A stretch of DNA of 64,000 nt, from assembly GCF_011683955.1 (NCBI RefSeq), contig NZ_JAAQPI010000007.1, positions 62,001 to 126,000 on the forward strand, written 5' to 3'. The translations under genes and the position numbers were made by a program. Position 1 is the stretch's first letter, and each line of letters starts with the position of its first letter. The DNA is from Pseudomaricurvus alkylphenolicus. Its GTDB lineage: Bacteria > Pseudomonadota > Gammaproteobacteria > Pseudomonadales > Cellvibrionaceae. This document shows, in pieces, positions 1 through 8,608 of this stretch. Below the pieces are notes generated by a model. It saw only the letters and a program-made list of their open reading frames with translations, was not told the origin of the DNA and did no database searches.

Positions 1-970
1 CCTGCAAGTCAAAGATGAGCACCTGAACCTTTACCAGGGCCGTTACGACCAGGGTTATGACGCACTGTACGAAAAACGCGTGGCAGCAGCCAAGAAACAT
101 GGTGTATTTCCACCCGACGTCCACGACTCGCAGCCTCCGGCACACATCAAACCCTGGTCATCGCTAAGCGAACAAGAACAGCGCAGACAATCCCGCACTA
201 TGGAAATCTACGGCGCCGTGGTAGAAAGAATGGACCACCATCTGGGGCGCGTGATTGAACACCTGAAAGACAGCGGTGAGCTGAATAACACCCTGATCGT
301 ATTTATGTCAGACAACGGCGCAGACGGATCGGACAGATCAAAACTTCCGGGCAATGACACCTGGCTGCCACAAGCCTGGAATCTCAGCTACGAAAACATG
401 GGAAGAATAGGCTCATACGTCTACCCCGGAGCCGCCTGGGCGCGCACCAGCGTCGGGCCTTACAGAATGTACAAATCATTTCTGTCCGAAGGCGGAATCA
501 AATCTCCGGCCATCATCGTTCATCCGAACCTCAACGCCAGCAACACAATGACAAATGAATTTATTACCGTGAAAGATATCACGCCAACGATTCTGGACTA
601 TGCCGACGTTCGCCACCCGGGCACTCACTACCAAGGACGAGCCGTAAAGCCACCAACTGGAGTCTCACTATTACCGTTCCTCACCGGCAGGGACAATAAC
701 CCGCATCGACCCGATGAAATTATTGGTTGGGAGCTGTTCGGCCAAAAAGCCATCAGGAAAGACAACTGGAAACTGGTGCATCTCTCCTCCAAACCAAAGT
801 GGCTGGTAAAACCCGATCTTTCCGATCAATGGGCCCTTTACAACCTCGCGGAAGACCCGACAGAACTCAACGACCTGTCAGCGGTAGAAGCCCAGATATT
901 TTCAGAAATGAAAAAACACTGGCAAGAATACGCAACAAAACAAAAAGTGGTACTTCCAGAATGGAAATAA
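1..970 (+). CDS. Sulfatase (arylsulfatase family S1), C-terminal part
   Basis: The reading frame is open from base 2 and runs in from before the window, so the N-terminal half with the formylglycine-forming Cys/Ser is not visible. What remains is about 320 residues of a type I sulfatase. A metal-binding SDNGADG motif lies near bases 308-328, followed by the family's GGIKSPAII segment and a C-terminal module with NWKLVH and LYNLAEDPTELNDL, which is normal for AtsA-like aryl/alkyl sulfatases. It hydrolyses sulfate esters; the substrate is unknown and export cannot be judged. The gene converges on the beta-oxidation operon and is separated from it by a large hairpin-forming repeat. A GTG at base 80 is in frame but is internal to the domain, not a start. 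Confidence 0.9.
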   Translation, partial: LQVKDEHLNLYQGRYDQGYDALYEKRVAAAKKHGVFPPDVHDSQPPAHIKPWSSLSEQEQRRQSRTMEIYGAVVERMDHHLGRVIEHLKDSGELNNTLIVFMSDNGADGSDRSKLPGNDTWLPQAWNLSYENMGRIGSYVYPGAAWARTSVGPYRMYKSFLSEGGIKSPAIIVHPNLNASNTMTNEFITVKDITPTILDYADVRHPGTHYQGRAVKPPTGVSLLPFLTGRDNNPHRPDEIIGWELFGQKAIRKDNWKLVHLSSKPKWLVKPDLSDQWALYNLAEDPTELNDLSAVEAQIFSEMKKHWQEYATKQKVVLPEWK

Positions 971-1010
971 CAATGAGGTACCACACAGCGGGTACCGCGG
1001 AGTAAAGGGT

Positions 1011-1147
1011 GGCTGGGTGTCCCCTGGAGGGGCATTTCAAGCGAACGCCGAAAGAGTCAATGAGACAAGCGTTTTTCAGCTTGGCTCATTGGGGACTGAG
1101 GGAAGCCCGGAGGGCCGGTAGCGTGCCCCTCCAGGGGATTCCCAGCC
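1011..1147. repeat. Long imperfect inverted repeat with nested stem
   Basis: Outer arms 1011-1034 and 1124-1147 are 24 bases each and pair with only two mismatches; both contain the core CCCCTGGAGGGG or its complement. An inner pair, 1059-1070 (AATGAGACAAGC) and 1079-1090, pairs with one mismatch around an 8-base loop. The element fills the gap between the convergent sulfatase and isomerase genes. It has no clear T-tract, so it is not a standard intrinsic terminator. It could be a bidirectional terminator, a dispersed repeat or MITE remnant, or a structured RNA. Confidence 0.6.
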
Positions 1148-1203
1148 GCCCGATGTGGCACATGCCCTGCTGGCCCTTTCGCACTTCCCTGCCCGCGCAG
1201 CGA

Positions 1204-1986
1204 TCACTTACCGGTAAACACCGGCTTTTCCTTCTTAAAGAAAGCGGCAACCGCATTCAGACTATCGGCGCTGGTAGAACACGCCACCTGATGGTGAGCC
1301 TCCATATCCAACACCTCCTCCATTGCCCTCTGCTGAGACGCCTTCAGACACTTCTTCCCCCAGCGATGAGCAAGAGGCGCACCTTCGGCCAGCACCTCAG
1401 CCCACTGCTGAGTCACTTCCCGCAACTGATCAGAAGGTACCACCTTATTGGCCAGACCATACTCCAAACAATCGTTAGCCTTAAGACGCCCAGCCTCCAC
1501 AAACAACTGCAAGGCGCGCTTATACCCCATAGCCTTAACCACATGGAAACTCGCACCACCGTCCGGAACCAGACTGATACCCGCGAACGGAAGATAAATA
1601 AACGCATCCTCCGACATCACCGTCAAATCACAACCCATAGCCAGGGCACTACCGATACCGGCACAAGCCCCATGCACAGAAGAAATAAACAACTTACTGC
1701 TCTGATCGATCCCCATCAGAATTGGCTTATACTCTTCCTGGATTTGATCCTCAATCGTCTCAAACCCTGCCAGCCCCTCAGACAAATCCGTACCGGAAGA
1801 AAACCCGCGGCCTTCAGCGGCAATAACAGCAATACGGACACCCTCATCAGTCTCCACCTGCTGAACTGCTGCCAGCAGTTCATGACGCATCTTCTGACTG
1901 ATCGCATTCATGGTGCCGGGCAGATTCAAGGTAATTGTGGCTACCCGATTGGTAACCTCATAGTTGATCGTTTCAAAATCGCTCAT
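1204..1986 (-). CDS. Enoyl-CoA hydratase/isomerase family protein, PaaG-like isomerase type
   Basis: A 260-residue single-domain crotonase. The oxyanion-hole segments are present (FSSGTD at 62-67, GACAGIG at 106-112). Both hydratase glutamates are missing: the usual GGGxE position is Ala114 and the usual PE position is Phe134. Instead a Pro-Asp-Gly-Gly motif places Asp142 in the active site, as in PaaG-type and other delta3,delta2-enoyl-CoA isomerases. I infer a double-bond isomerase for unsaturated acyl-CoA rather than a hydratase. It is the last gene of a five-gene minus-strand operon, 24 bases after the SDR gene. No odd codon use is evident. Confidence 0.85.
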   Translation of the reverse strand: MSDFETINYEVTNRVATITLNLPGTMNAISQKMRHELLAAVQQVETDEGVRIAVIAAEGRGFSSGTDLSEGLAGFETIEDQIQEEYKPILMGIDQSSKLFISSVHGACAGIGSALAMGCDLTVMSEDAFIYLPFAGISLVPDGGASFHVVKAMGYKRALQLFVEAGRLKANDCLEYGLANKVVPSDQLREVTQQWAEVLAEGAPLAHRWGKKCLKASQQRAMEEVLDMEAHHQVACSTSADSLNAVAAFFKKEKPVFTGK

Positions 1987-2010
1987 AATTCCATCCTCCC
2001 AAGGCAGCCC

Positions 2011-2781
2011 TTATTTGGGCTGCATACGGATACCGGCGTCCATACGAATACATTCGCCATTGGTGTAGTCATTTTCCACAATGTACTGGGAAAGATGGGC
2101 GATTTCGTCTGGCTTACCAAGGCGCTTGGGATACAAGGGACTCTTGGAAAGCGCCTCGTAGGCAGGCTCAGGCAAAGTATCAAACAGCGGAGTATGAATC
2201 AAACCCGGCACAATCGTATTCACACGAATACCATAGGAGGCCAGATCACGGGCGACCGGCAGAGTCATACCCACAACGCCACCTTTTGATGCACTGTAGG
2301 CCGCCTGACCGATTTGGCCCTCGTACGCCGCAATAGAAGCGGTGTTAATAATCACGCCTCGAGAACCATCATCGTTGACCGGCTCCTGCTCAGACATTTG
2401 CAGGGCAACCAGGCGCAGAACATTAAAAGTACCGATCAGGTTAACGTCGATCACTTTTTTGAACTTGTTCAGTGGGAAAGCGCCATCTTTACCAACTGTC
2501 TTGCAGGCATCACCGATACCCGCGTAGTTGTTGCAGATATGGATCGCACCAAACTTTTCAACAACCGCTTTGATGGAAGATTCCACCGCGGCTTCGTCGG
2601 CAACGTTGACATTGAAATAAGTGGTGGCATCACCCAGCTCGTTAACCAACGCGTTGCCGCGATCATCGTTCATGTCAAAAATCGCCACCTTGGCGCCGTT
2701 GGCGACGTAGCGGCGTACTGTTGCTTCACCCAAACCCGACGCACCGCCGGTGACTAGAGCGACTTTACCGTTGATTTCCAT
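2011..2781 (-). CDS. SDR family 3-hydroxyacyl-CoA dehydrogenase (HSD17B10-like)
   Basis: A 256-residue short-chain dehydrogenase. The cofactor loop TGGASGLG (11-18), Asp36 after the second strand (favouring NAD), a variant NNYAG motif, Asn114, and the triad Ser149, Tyr162, Lys166 are all visible. The C-terminal stretch GIRVNTIVPGLIHTPL followed by LPE matches type 2 3-hydroxyacyl-CoA dehydrogenases such as human HSD10, which oxidise 3-hydroxyacyl-CoA and also some hydroxysteroids. It lies 17 bases after the acyl-CoA dehydrogenase and 24 before the isomerase, so it belongs to the beta-oxidation operon. It duplicates the dehydrogenase step of the FadB-like enzyme, which suggests a branched, cyclic or hydroxylated substrate. 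Confidence 0.88.
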   Translation of the reverse strand: MEINGKVALVTGGASGLGEATVRRYVANGAKVAIFDMNDDRGNALVNELGDATTYFNVNVADEAAVESSIKAVVEKFGAIHICNNYAGIGDACKTVGKDGAFPLNKFKKVIDVNLIGTFNVLRLVALQMSEQEPVNDDGSRGVIINTASIAAYEGQIGQAAYSASKGGVVGMTLPVARDLASYGIRVNTIVPGLIHTPLFDTLPEPAYEALSKSPLYPKRLGKPDEIAHLSQYIVENDYTNGECIRMDAGIRMQPK

Positions 2782-2798
2782 GTTTTGTTCCTCTCTGC

Positions 2799-3962
2799 TT
2801 AGTCTAATATACTGCTGTAATTGTCAGAAAATACATCACGACCGATGATCAACTTCATCACCTCGGAGCTGCCGGCCAAAATGCGATTGATGCGGGCGTC
2901 AGTAAACATATTGCAGATGGGGTATTCCTGCATATAACCGGCACCACCGTGCTGCTGGACTCCCAGATCCAACATGCGCCATTCGATCTCCGTGGCCTGC
3001 AGCTTCGCTTTGGCGGCCATGTTCACGGTTAACTTGCCCTCATTGTGAAGAGCCACGCAGTGGTCCACAAACACCTGCAACACTTCGATTTCCGCATCCA
3101 TTTCCGCCATTTTGAACTGAGTGTTCTGGGTGTAAGACAATGGCTTGCCAAAAATCTTACGCTCCATGGCAAATTCGCGGGTAATATTGAATGCCTTACG
3201 GGCGTTGGCCGCCGCCATCACCGCCGCAATCAGTCGCTCTTCCGCCAGGCCCTGCATCAGGTAAAAGAAGCCGTGGCCCACCTCACCCAGAATATTTTCC
3301 TGGGGAATAATCACATTGCTGAAAAACAGCTCGGCCGTGTCCTGGGCCTTTAGCCCCATCTTGTCCAGATTGCGACCGCGTTCAAAACCCTCCATGCCCG
3401 CCTCGACCACACACAGGGTCATGGCATGCGGGTTGTTGTCCGGATCGGATTTACCGGCCACGACAATATAGTCGGCGTTAATGCCGTTGGAAATATAGGT
3501 CTTGGAGCCATTCAGGATAAAGTGATCACCCTCCTGCTTGAGGGTAGTGCGCATGCCGGCCAGATCGCTGCCCGCATCCGGCTCAGTCATGGCAATCGCC
3601 AGAATCTCATCGCCACTTGCGGCACCGGTTAGAAATTTCTGCTTTTGTTCGTCGGTGCCAAAGTGATCGATATAGGGCCCCACCAGACGGCTGTGCAGGG
3701 TGTTAAACCACTCGCCACAACCAGCACGACAGGTCTCTTCCATAATGATCTGCTCAAAACGAAAGTCGCGATCCCCCATACCACCGTACTGCTCGTCCGG
3801 CCAGATCATCAAAAAACCCTGATCTCCGGCCTTTTTGAAAATTTCGCGATCGACAATGCCCTGTTCGCGAAAACGCTCCATATGCGGAGCCACTTCCGTT
3901 TCGAGGAACTTGCGATAGGCTTCGCGCAGCATATTTTGTTCTTCGGTAAACTGTCTCATCAT
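2799..3962 (-). CDS. Acyl-CoA dehydrogenase
   Basis: A 387-residue FAD enzyme for the first oxidation of acyl-CoA. It shows the three-part acyl-CoA dehydrogenase fold: helical N-domain, the FAD-binding TEPDAGSDL segment (127-135) with NGSKTYISNG, and the C-terminal helical domain. The position that holds the catalytic Glu in medium-chain enzymes is Ala (AGSSEVM near the C-terminus). A Glu at 242 in an EERL motif matches the base used by long-chain and isovaleryl-CoA dehydrogenases. The start follows AGGATGAG. It is the third gene of the operon, 66 bases after the FadB-like gene. Chain-length preference cannot be read from the sequence. Confidence 0.92.
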   Translation of the reverse strand: MMRQFTEEQNMLREAYRKFLETEVAPHMERFREQGIVDREIFKKAGDQGFLMIWPDEQYGGMGDRDFRFEQIIMEETCRAGCGEWFNTLHSRLVGPYIDHFGTDEQKQKFLTGAASGDEILAIAMTEPDAGSDLAGMRTTLKQEGDHFILNGSKTYISNGINADYIVVAGKSDPDNNPHAMTLCVVEAGMEGFERGRNLDKMGLKAQDTAELFFSNVIIPQENILGEVGHGFFYLMQGLAEERLIAAVMAAANARKAFNITREFAMERKIFGKPLSYTQNTQFKMAEMDAEIEVLQVFVDHCVALHNEGKLTVNMAAKAKLQATEIEWRMLDLGVQQHGGAGYMQEYPICNMFTDARINRILAGSSEVMKLIIGRDVFSDNYSSILD

Positions 3963-4028
3963 CTCATCCTAAATTATTGACCGGGGACGGTAGTCAATCG
4001 TGACCACCGCCCCAACCGGCTTCAGCCA

Positions 4029-6176
4029 TTACTGGAAGGTTTCTCCAGCTGCGATCTTGTCGGCCACAATTTGTGGGCACTCGAAGCGTTCGCCGTACTT
4101 CTCGGCCAGCTCGCCACAACGGGCCTGGAACTTCTCCAGACCATAAGTATTAACGAACTGCAGGAAGCCGCCAGTCCAGACCGGCGCGCCGATTCCCATG
4201 ATAGAGCCGATGTTGCCATCGGCCACAGTGCGCAGAACATTGGTCTGCAGACACTTGAGGGTTTCAATCACCTGGCGGAATAACAACCGGTCTTTGATAT
4301 CCTCATCGCAGATATTCACATCGGCGTTGTAGTACTTCTCCAGCAACCCCGGCCAGATGGTTTTGCTGCCGTCGGCACCATACTCAAAGTAACCGCCACC
4401 GTGGTAACGACCACCGCGGCCGTTTTCACCGATCATAAACTGCACCATTTCATTCAGTGCTTTCTGCTCGCCCCACTTGTCAGTCACACCCATATCCGCC
4501 CAGGTTTCAGCCGCCTTGCGGGTCAGCTCCAGGCTCACTTCATCGTGAACGGTCAGTGGGCCAACGGGCATACCAATGGCCTTACCCAGATTATCGGTTT
4601 TCACCGGGTGTACCCCTTCGGTGACGATGCGCACACCTTCATCGAAGTAGGTACCGAAGGTACGAGAGGTAAAGAAGCCCAGGGAGTCATTTACGACGAT
4701 AGGTGTCTTCTTGATCTGACGGGTATAGTCGAACGCCTTAGCCAGTGCCACATCACTGGTCTTATCTCCGCAGATAATTTCAATCAGCGGCATCTTATCG
4801 ACCGGCGAGAAGAAGTGAATACCAATAAAGTTCTCCGGCTTGCTGGAGGCTTCTGCCAACTGGGTAATGGGCAAAGTCGAGGTGTTGGAGCCCCAGATAC
4901 CGCCCTCGCACAGATACTGTTCCGTGGACTGAGTAATCTTGTTCTTGAGCTCAATATTTTCGAATACCGCCTCGATAATCAGATCACAGCCCTGCAGATC
5001 CGCATCGTCGGCAGTGGGTTTGATCAGGTTCAGAATTTCAGCCTTCTTCTCTTCGGTCATACGACCACGAGAGACTTTTTTCTCCAACAGCTTTTCGGTG
5101 TAAGCCTTGCCTTTTTCAGCCGCTTCCACACTGATGTCTTTCAGAATCACTTCAATGCCGGCAACGGCAGAGACATAGGCGATGCCCTGACCCATCATGC
5201 CGGCGCCCAATACGCCCACCTTTTTGGTCAACTGCGGTTCTACACCCTTGGGCCGCGAAGCGCCGCCATTCACCTTGTTCATCTGGAAAAAGAAGGTATT
5301 GATCATGTTTTTGGCTTGAGGCGTGGTTACCAGATAGGCCAGGCCGCGACTTTCAATACGCAGAGCAGTGTCCAGGTCAAGTCTTGCCGCTTCCACTGCA
5401 CAATCCAGAATCTGTTCTGGTGCGGGCAGCAAGCCACGAGTTTTTTGTGCCAACATTGCCGGTGCACCCGTGAGTACCTGAGCCAGTTTCGGTGAATTGG
5501 CGTTGCCTCCCGGAATTCTGAAACCCTTTCGATCCCAAGGCTGTACGGCCGCTTCGGGATTGTCTTTTTGTTCAAGGATATAGGCCTTGGCACGAGGCAA
5601 CAGTTCTTCAAGCGTCTCCACCGTTTCGTGGATCATGCCAGCTTTCATGGCTTTCTCAGGGGTTACTTTCTTGCCCTCGAGCAGGTAAGGCAGCGCGTCT
5701 TGAAGCCCTAGCAGGTTCACCAGACGCACTACGCCGCCACCGCCCGGCAACAGTCCCAACCCCACTTCAGGCAGCCCCAGTTGAACAGATTTGTGGTTGT
5801 AAGCAATACGATGGTTGGTTGCCAGGCACAGTTCATAGCCACCGCCCAATGCCGCTCCATTAATCGCGGACACAACGGGCACAGGCAGTTTTTCCAATTT
5901 ACGGAAGTCGCTCTTGATGTTGGTGAGCATTTCCATAAATGCCGCTTCCTGACCTTGTTCAGCGGCGAGTAGATCGTTCAGATCACCGCCAGCGAAAAAA
6001 ACTTTTTTGGCCGACGCAAAGATGACCCCCGTCAAGCCCTGCTCAGCTTCCAACTTGGCCACAGAGTCCGTCATCGCGGTTCGGAATTCTGCGTTCATTG
6101 CATTGACCGGACCGGTCATGTCCATGGTGATGGTTACGATACCGTCAGCGTCTTTTTCGTATTTAAATACACTCAT
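4029..6176 (-). CDS. FadB/FadJ-like multifunctional enzyme: enoyl-CoA hydratase and 3-hydroxyacyl-CoA dehydrogenase (copy 1)
   Basis: A 715-residue two-part enzyme. Residues 1 to about 300 form a crotonase domain with both hydratase glutamates, Glu115 and Glu137. From about 318 comes the NAD-dependent dehydrogenase with GAGMMGQG (324-331), Glu402, SNTST (430-434) and catalytic His454 in GIHFFSPVD, then the C-terminal helical repeats. It performs hydration of 2-enoyl-CoA and oxidation of 3-hydroxyacyl-CoA. The thiolase gene lies 36 bases upstream, the usual partner of an alpha2-beta2 trifunctional complex. It is clearly paralogous to the gene at 17492-19639: same length, same active-site positions and a nearly identical N-terminus. 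Confidence 0.95.
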   Translation of the reverse strand: MSVFKYEKDADGIVTITMDMTGPVNAMNAEFRTAMTDSVAKLEAEQGLTGVIFASAKKVFFAGGDLNDLLAAEQGQEAAFMEMLTNIKSDFRKLEKLPVPVVSAINGAALGGGYELCLATNHRIAYNHKSVQLGLPEVGLGLLPGGGGVVRLVNLLGLQDALPYLLEGKKVTPEKAMKAGMIHETVETLEELLPRAKAYILEQKDNPEAAVQPWDRKGFRIPGGNANSPKLAQVLTGAPAMLAQKTRGLLPAPEQILDCAVEAARLDLDTALRIESRGLAYLVTTPQAKNMINTFFFQMNKVNGGASRPKGVEPQLTKKVGVLGAGMMGQGIAYVSAVAGIEVILKDISVEAAEKGKAYTEKLLEKKVSRGRMTEEKKAEILNLIKPTADDADLQGCDLIIEAVFENIELKNKITQSTEQYLCEGGIWGSNTSTLPITQLAEASSKPENFIGIHFFSPVDKMPLIEIICGDKTSDVALAKAFDYTRQIKKTPIVVNDSLGFFTSRTFGTYFDEGVRIVTEGVHPVKTDNLGKAIGMPVGPLTVHDEVSLELTRKAAETWADMGVTDKWGEQKALNEMVQFMIGENGRGGRYHGGGYFEYGADGSKTIWPGLLEKYYNADVNICDEDIKDRLLFRQVIETLKCLQTNVLRTVADGNIGSIMGIGAPVWTGGFLQFVNTYGLEKFQARCGELAEKYGERFECPQIVADKIAAGETFQ

Positions 6177-6212
6177 GATGTTCTTCCCAAATTCTGTCGT
6201 TGATCGGTTCGT

Positions 6213-7421
6213 TTACACGCGTTCAATAATGGCGGAGATACCCATGCCACCACCCACACACAGAGACAGCATGGCGCGTTTGGCGTTGCGGCGTTCCAGC
6301 TCATCGAGCATAGTGCTGACCAGCATGGCACCGGTGGCACCCAGGGGGTGGCCCATGGCAATGGCACCGCCGTTAACGTTCGTCACCTCGTGATCGATAT
6401 CCAGATCCTTCATGTAGCGCATGGCAACAGAGGCGAATGCTTCGTTGATTTCCCACAGATCAATGTCGGACTTTTTCAGACCGGCTTTTTGCAGGCACTT
6501 CTCGGCCGCCGGGCCAGGGCCTGTCAGCATAATGATGGGGCAGGTGGAGGTAACGGCGGTGGCAACGATACGACCGCGAGGCGTCAGGCCCAGGTCCTTG
6601 CCGGCTTTTTCGCTGCCGATAAGGACTGCTGACGCGCCATCAACAATACCGGAGGAGTTACCGGGGGTGTGAACGTGAGTCACTTTCTCCAGAGTGTTGT
6701 ATTTTCTCAGGATCACGTCGTCGAAGCCGAAACCACCCATCATTTCAAAGGATGGCTTAAGCGCACCCAGCCCTTCCATCGTGGTATCCGGCTTGATGAA
6801 GTCGTCTTTTTCCAGAATCACCAAGCCGTTCTTGTCTTTTACGGGAAGTACAGACTTGCCGAAATAGCCATTGTCCCTTGCATGGGTAGCGCGCTTCTGG
6901 GATTCCAATGAATAGGCGTCAACATCTTCACGACTCCAACCTTCCAGATTGGCGATGACGTCAGCCCCGATGCCTTGCGGAACAAAACCGGTTTTCAATT
7001 GAAACGCGGCATCGCTGCCCATGGCGCCACCACTCGTGCCCATAGGCACACGGGACATGGATTCAACACCACCGGCAACCACCAGATCTTCCCACCCGGA
7101 GGCAATTTTCTGGGCGGCGATATTGACGGCTTCCAGACCGGAAGCGCAGAAGCGATCCAATTGAACGCCAGCAACGGATTCATCCCAGTCGGCATTCTGA
7201 ACGATCATCTTGGCGACATCCGAACCCTGTTCACCCACAGGGCTCACGCAGCCCATCACCACATCGTCCACATAGGAGGTATCCAGATCATGGCGGGCCT
7301 GCAGCCCCTTTAGCAATCCAGCGCCCAGATCGATGGGTTTGACTTCGTGCAGGCTACCGTCCTTTTTACCCTTACTGCGGGGGGTACGTACGGCGTCGTA
7401 GATATATGCGTGATGGGTCAT
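6213..7421 (-). CDS. Acetyl-CoA C-acyltransferase (3-ketoacyl-CoA thiolase, copy 1)
   Basis: A 402-residue thiolase with the complete active site: nucleophile Cys92 in DRFCASG, His358 in [14 protein letters not shown], and Cys388 in CVGGGMG. It cleaves 3-ketoacyl-CoA with CoA in the last step of beta-oxidation. It is the first gene of the minus-strand operon (thiolase, FadB-like, acyl-CoA dehydrogenase, SDR, isomerase) and is divergent from the AraC gene at 7560. The intergenic region carries repeated TGAGCC motifs that may be the control site. The paralogue at 19664-20872 has the same length and the same catalytic cysteine position. Confidence 0.95.
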   Translation of the reverse strand: MTHHAYIYDAVRTPRSKGKKDGSLHEVKPIDLGAGLLKGLQARHDLDTSYVDDVVMGCVSPVGEQGSDVAKMIVQNADWDESVAGVQLDRFCASGLEAVNIAAQKIASGWEDLVVAGGVESMSRVPMGTSGGAMGSDAAFQLKTGFVPQGIGADVIANLEGWSREDVDAYSLESQKRATHARDNGYFGKSVLPVKDKNGLVILEKDDFIKPDTTMEGLGALKPSFEMMGGFGFDDVILRKYNTLEKVTHVHTPGNSSGIVDGASAVLIGSEKAGKDLGLTPRGRIVATAVTSTCPIIMLTGPGPAAEKCLQKAGLKKSDIDLWEINEAFASVAMRYMKDLDIDHEVTNVNGGAIAMGHPLGATGAMLVSTMLDELERRNAKRAMLSLCVGGGMGISAIIERV

Positions 7422-7456
7422 TGCGTGCCTCTCTAATGGGATTCTCGTTCAATGAA

Positions 7457-7488
7457 GCTCAGTCTGAGCCTTTGAGCCAATTTGAGCC
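7457..7488. promoter_or_regulatory. Palindrome and TGAGCC repeats between thiolase and AraC genes
   Basis: GCTCAG at 7457-7462 and CTGAGC at 7464-7469 form a perfect palindrome with a one-base centre. TGAGCC occurs at 7465, 7473 and 7483, the last two within the direct repeat TTTGAGCCA. The cluster sits in the 138-base divergent spacer, so it is a plausible binding site for the AraC protein encoded next to it. Function is inferred from position and symmetry only. Confidence 0.4.
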
Positions 7489-7559
7489 ATGGCGTAGACA
7501 TACAGCGAAATAGGCATTATCTTCCAAAGCTGACTCTGTAGATTTTCAGGCCAGACCCT

Positions 7560-8567
7560 ATGCAAGGCGCAACCATATCACCGATTTTTGTCAAAATGTT
7601 GCTGGAGGGCGCGTCACTCAAAGGCTACAGCCCTGAGGAGATACTCAGAGTGCAGGGATTACCCACGCAACTGCTGAGCAATAACAAGCTACGGATATCG
7701 ACATTATCGTTTGCCGAGCTGTTTCATTCGGTCATTCAGCTGCTCAGGGACGAATCCTTCGGCCTGATGGAGAAGCCCCAGGTCAGGGGTACCTTCAAGT
7801 ATGTCACCTACGCCTGTGCCCAGGCCCGTGACGTGAGGGAATCCCTGAAGATCTGGCGGGACGTGGTCAATATTATCGATGGCAGCCTGAAAGGATCTAT
7901 CCATCTGGATGACAACGGCGGCTACGCGGCTTTGCACTGCCAGCGGCGCAAGGGGGTTCGCCATCAGTTTATTACGGAAACAAGCCTGACCACGCTGCAT
8001 CGAGTACACTGCTGGTTAAGCAACGAGTTTCTGCCCATTGAAAAAGTGGAGCTGGCCTATCCGGAGCCCAGCTTCAGCGAGGAATATCGATTCCTGTTCT
8101 ACGGCGCGCCGGTTCTATTCGGGCAAAAACGCAATGCTCTGCACTTTAGTCATGGCAGCCTGAACATGCCCGTGCGCCGCAGCCGCGACGAACTGGATGA
8201 ACTGATTAAAAATGTGCATGTACGACTCATCACTCAACCGCGAAGAAGCACGTCGATTCCCATCAAAATTCGCCTGTGGATGGAAAATATATTTCGAGAT
8301 GGCAGTAGCAGCCCTCACCTGGTTGAGGCGGCAAAACACGTGGGCATGAGCGAACAGACCCTGCGCCGCCACCTTAAGAAGGACGGCTATTCATTTCAGC
8401 AGCTGAAAGAGGACACACGCAGAGACATGGCCATTCATTTTATCAATGGCAAGCAATACAGCGTGGAGGAGATCGCATTTAAGTTGGGGTTTTCTGAAGC
8501 CAGTACGTTTATTCGCGCTTTTAAGAAGTGGACGGGGGTGACGCCGTTGGCCTATAGGAAGCTTTAA
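7560..8567 (+). CDS. AraC family transcriptional regulator (OruR/ArgR-like N-domain)
   Basis: A 335-residue regulator. The N-terminal about 200 residues resemble the arabinose-binding-type domain found in regulators next to acyl-CoA genes. The last about 100 residues are the double helix-turn-helix, with LVEAAKHVGMSEQTLRRHL as the first recognition unit and IAFKLGFSEASTFIRAFKKW as the second, ending PLAYRKL. It is divergent from the five-gene beta-oxidation operon and most likely controls it. It is similar in length and plan to the AraC protein at 61869-62876. The effector is unknown; an acyl-CoA or free acid is a reasonable guess. Confidence 0.88.
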   Translation: MQGATISPIFVKMLLEGASLKGYSPEEILRVQGLPTQLLSNNKLRISTLSFAELFHSVIQLLRDESFGLMEKPQVRGTFKYVTYACAQARDVRESLKIWRDVVNIIDGSLKGSIHLDDNGGYAALHCQRRKGVRHQFITETSLTTLHRVHCWLSNEFLPIEKVELAYPEPSFSEEYRFLFYGAPVLFGQKRNALHFSHGSLNMPVRRSRDELDELIKNVHVRLITQPRRSTSIPIKIRLWMENIFRDGSSSPHLVEAAKHVGMSEQTLRRHLKKDGYSFQQLKEDTRRDMAIHFINGKQYSVEEIAFKLGFSEASTFIRAFKKWTGVTPLAYRKL

Positions 8568-8608
8568 TTTTATGGATCATTGTTCTATAGGCCATAGTTC
8601 CAGGAACT

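Noticed and set aside
978-997. Two GGTACC sites 15 bases apart
   Set aside because: Too short to mean more than chance; no larger repeat around them.
1009-2289. Open frame of 426 codons on the plus strand
   Set aside because: It lies antisense to the isomerase and SDR genes, both with clear family motifs; its translation is His/Arg/Thr-rich without any domain.
4401-5495. 364-codon open frame on the plus strand
   Set aside because: Antisense to the FadB-like gene, in a frame that stays open because of the gene's codon bias; no recognisable motif.
7465-7488. Possible short repeat array (TGAGCC)
   Set aside because: Only three 6-base copies with uneven spacing; not CRISPR-like. Kept only as a regulatory candidate.
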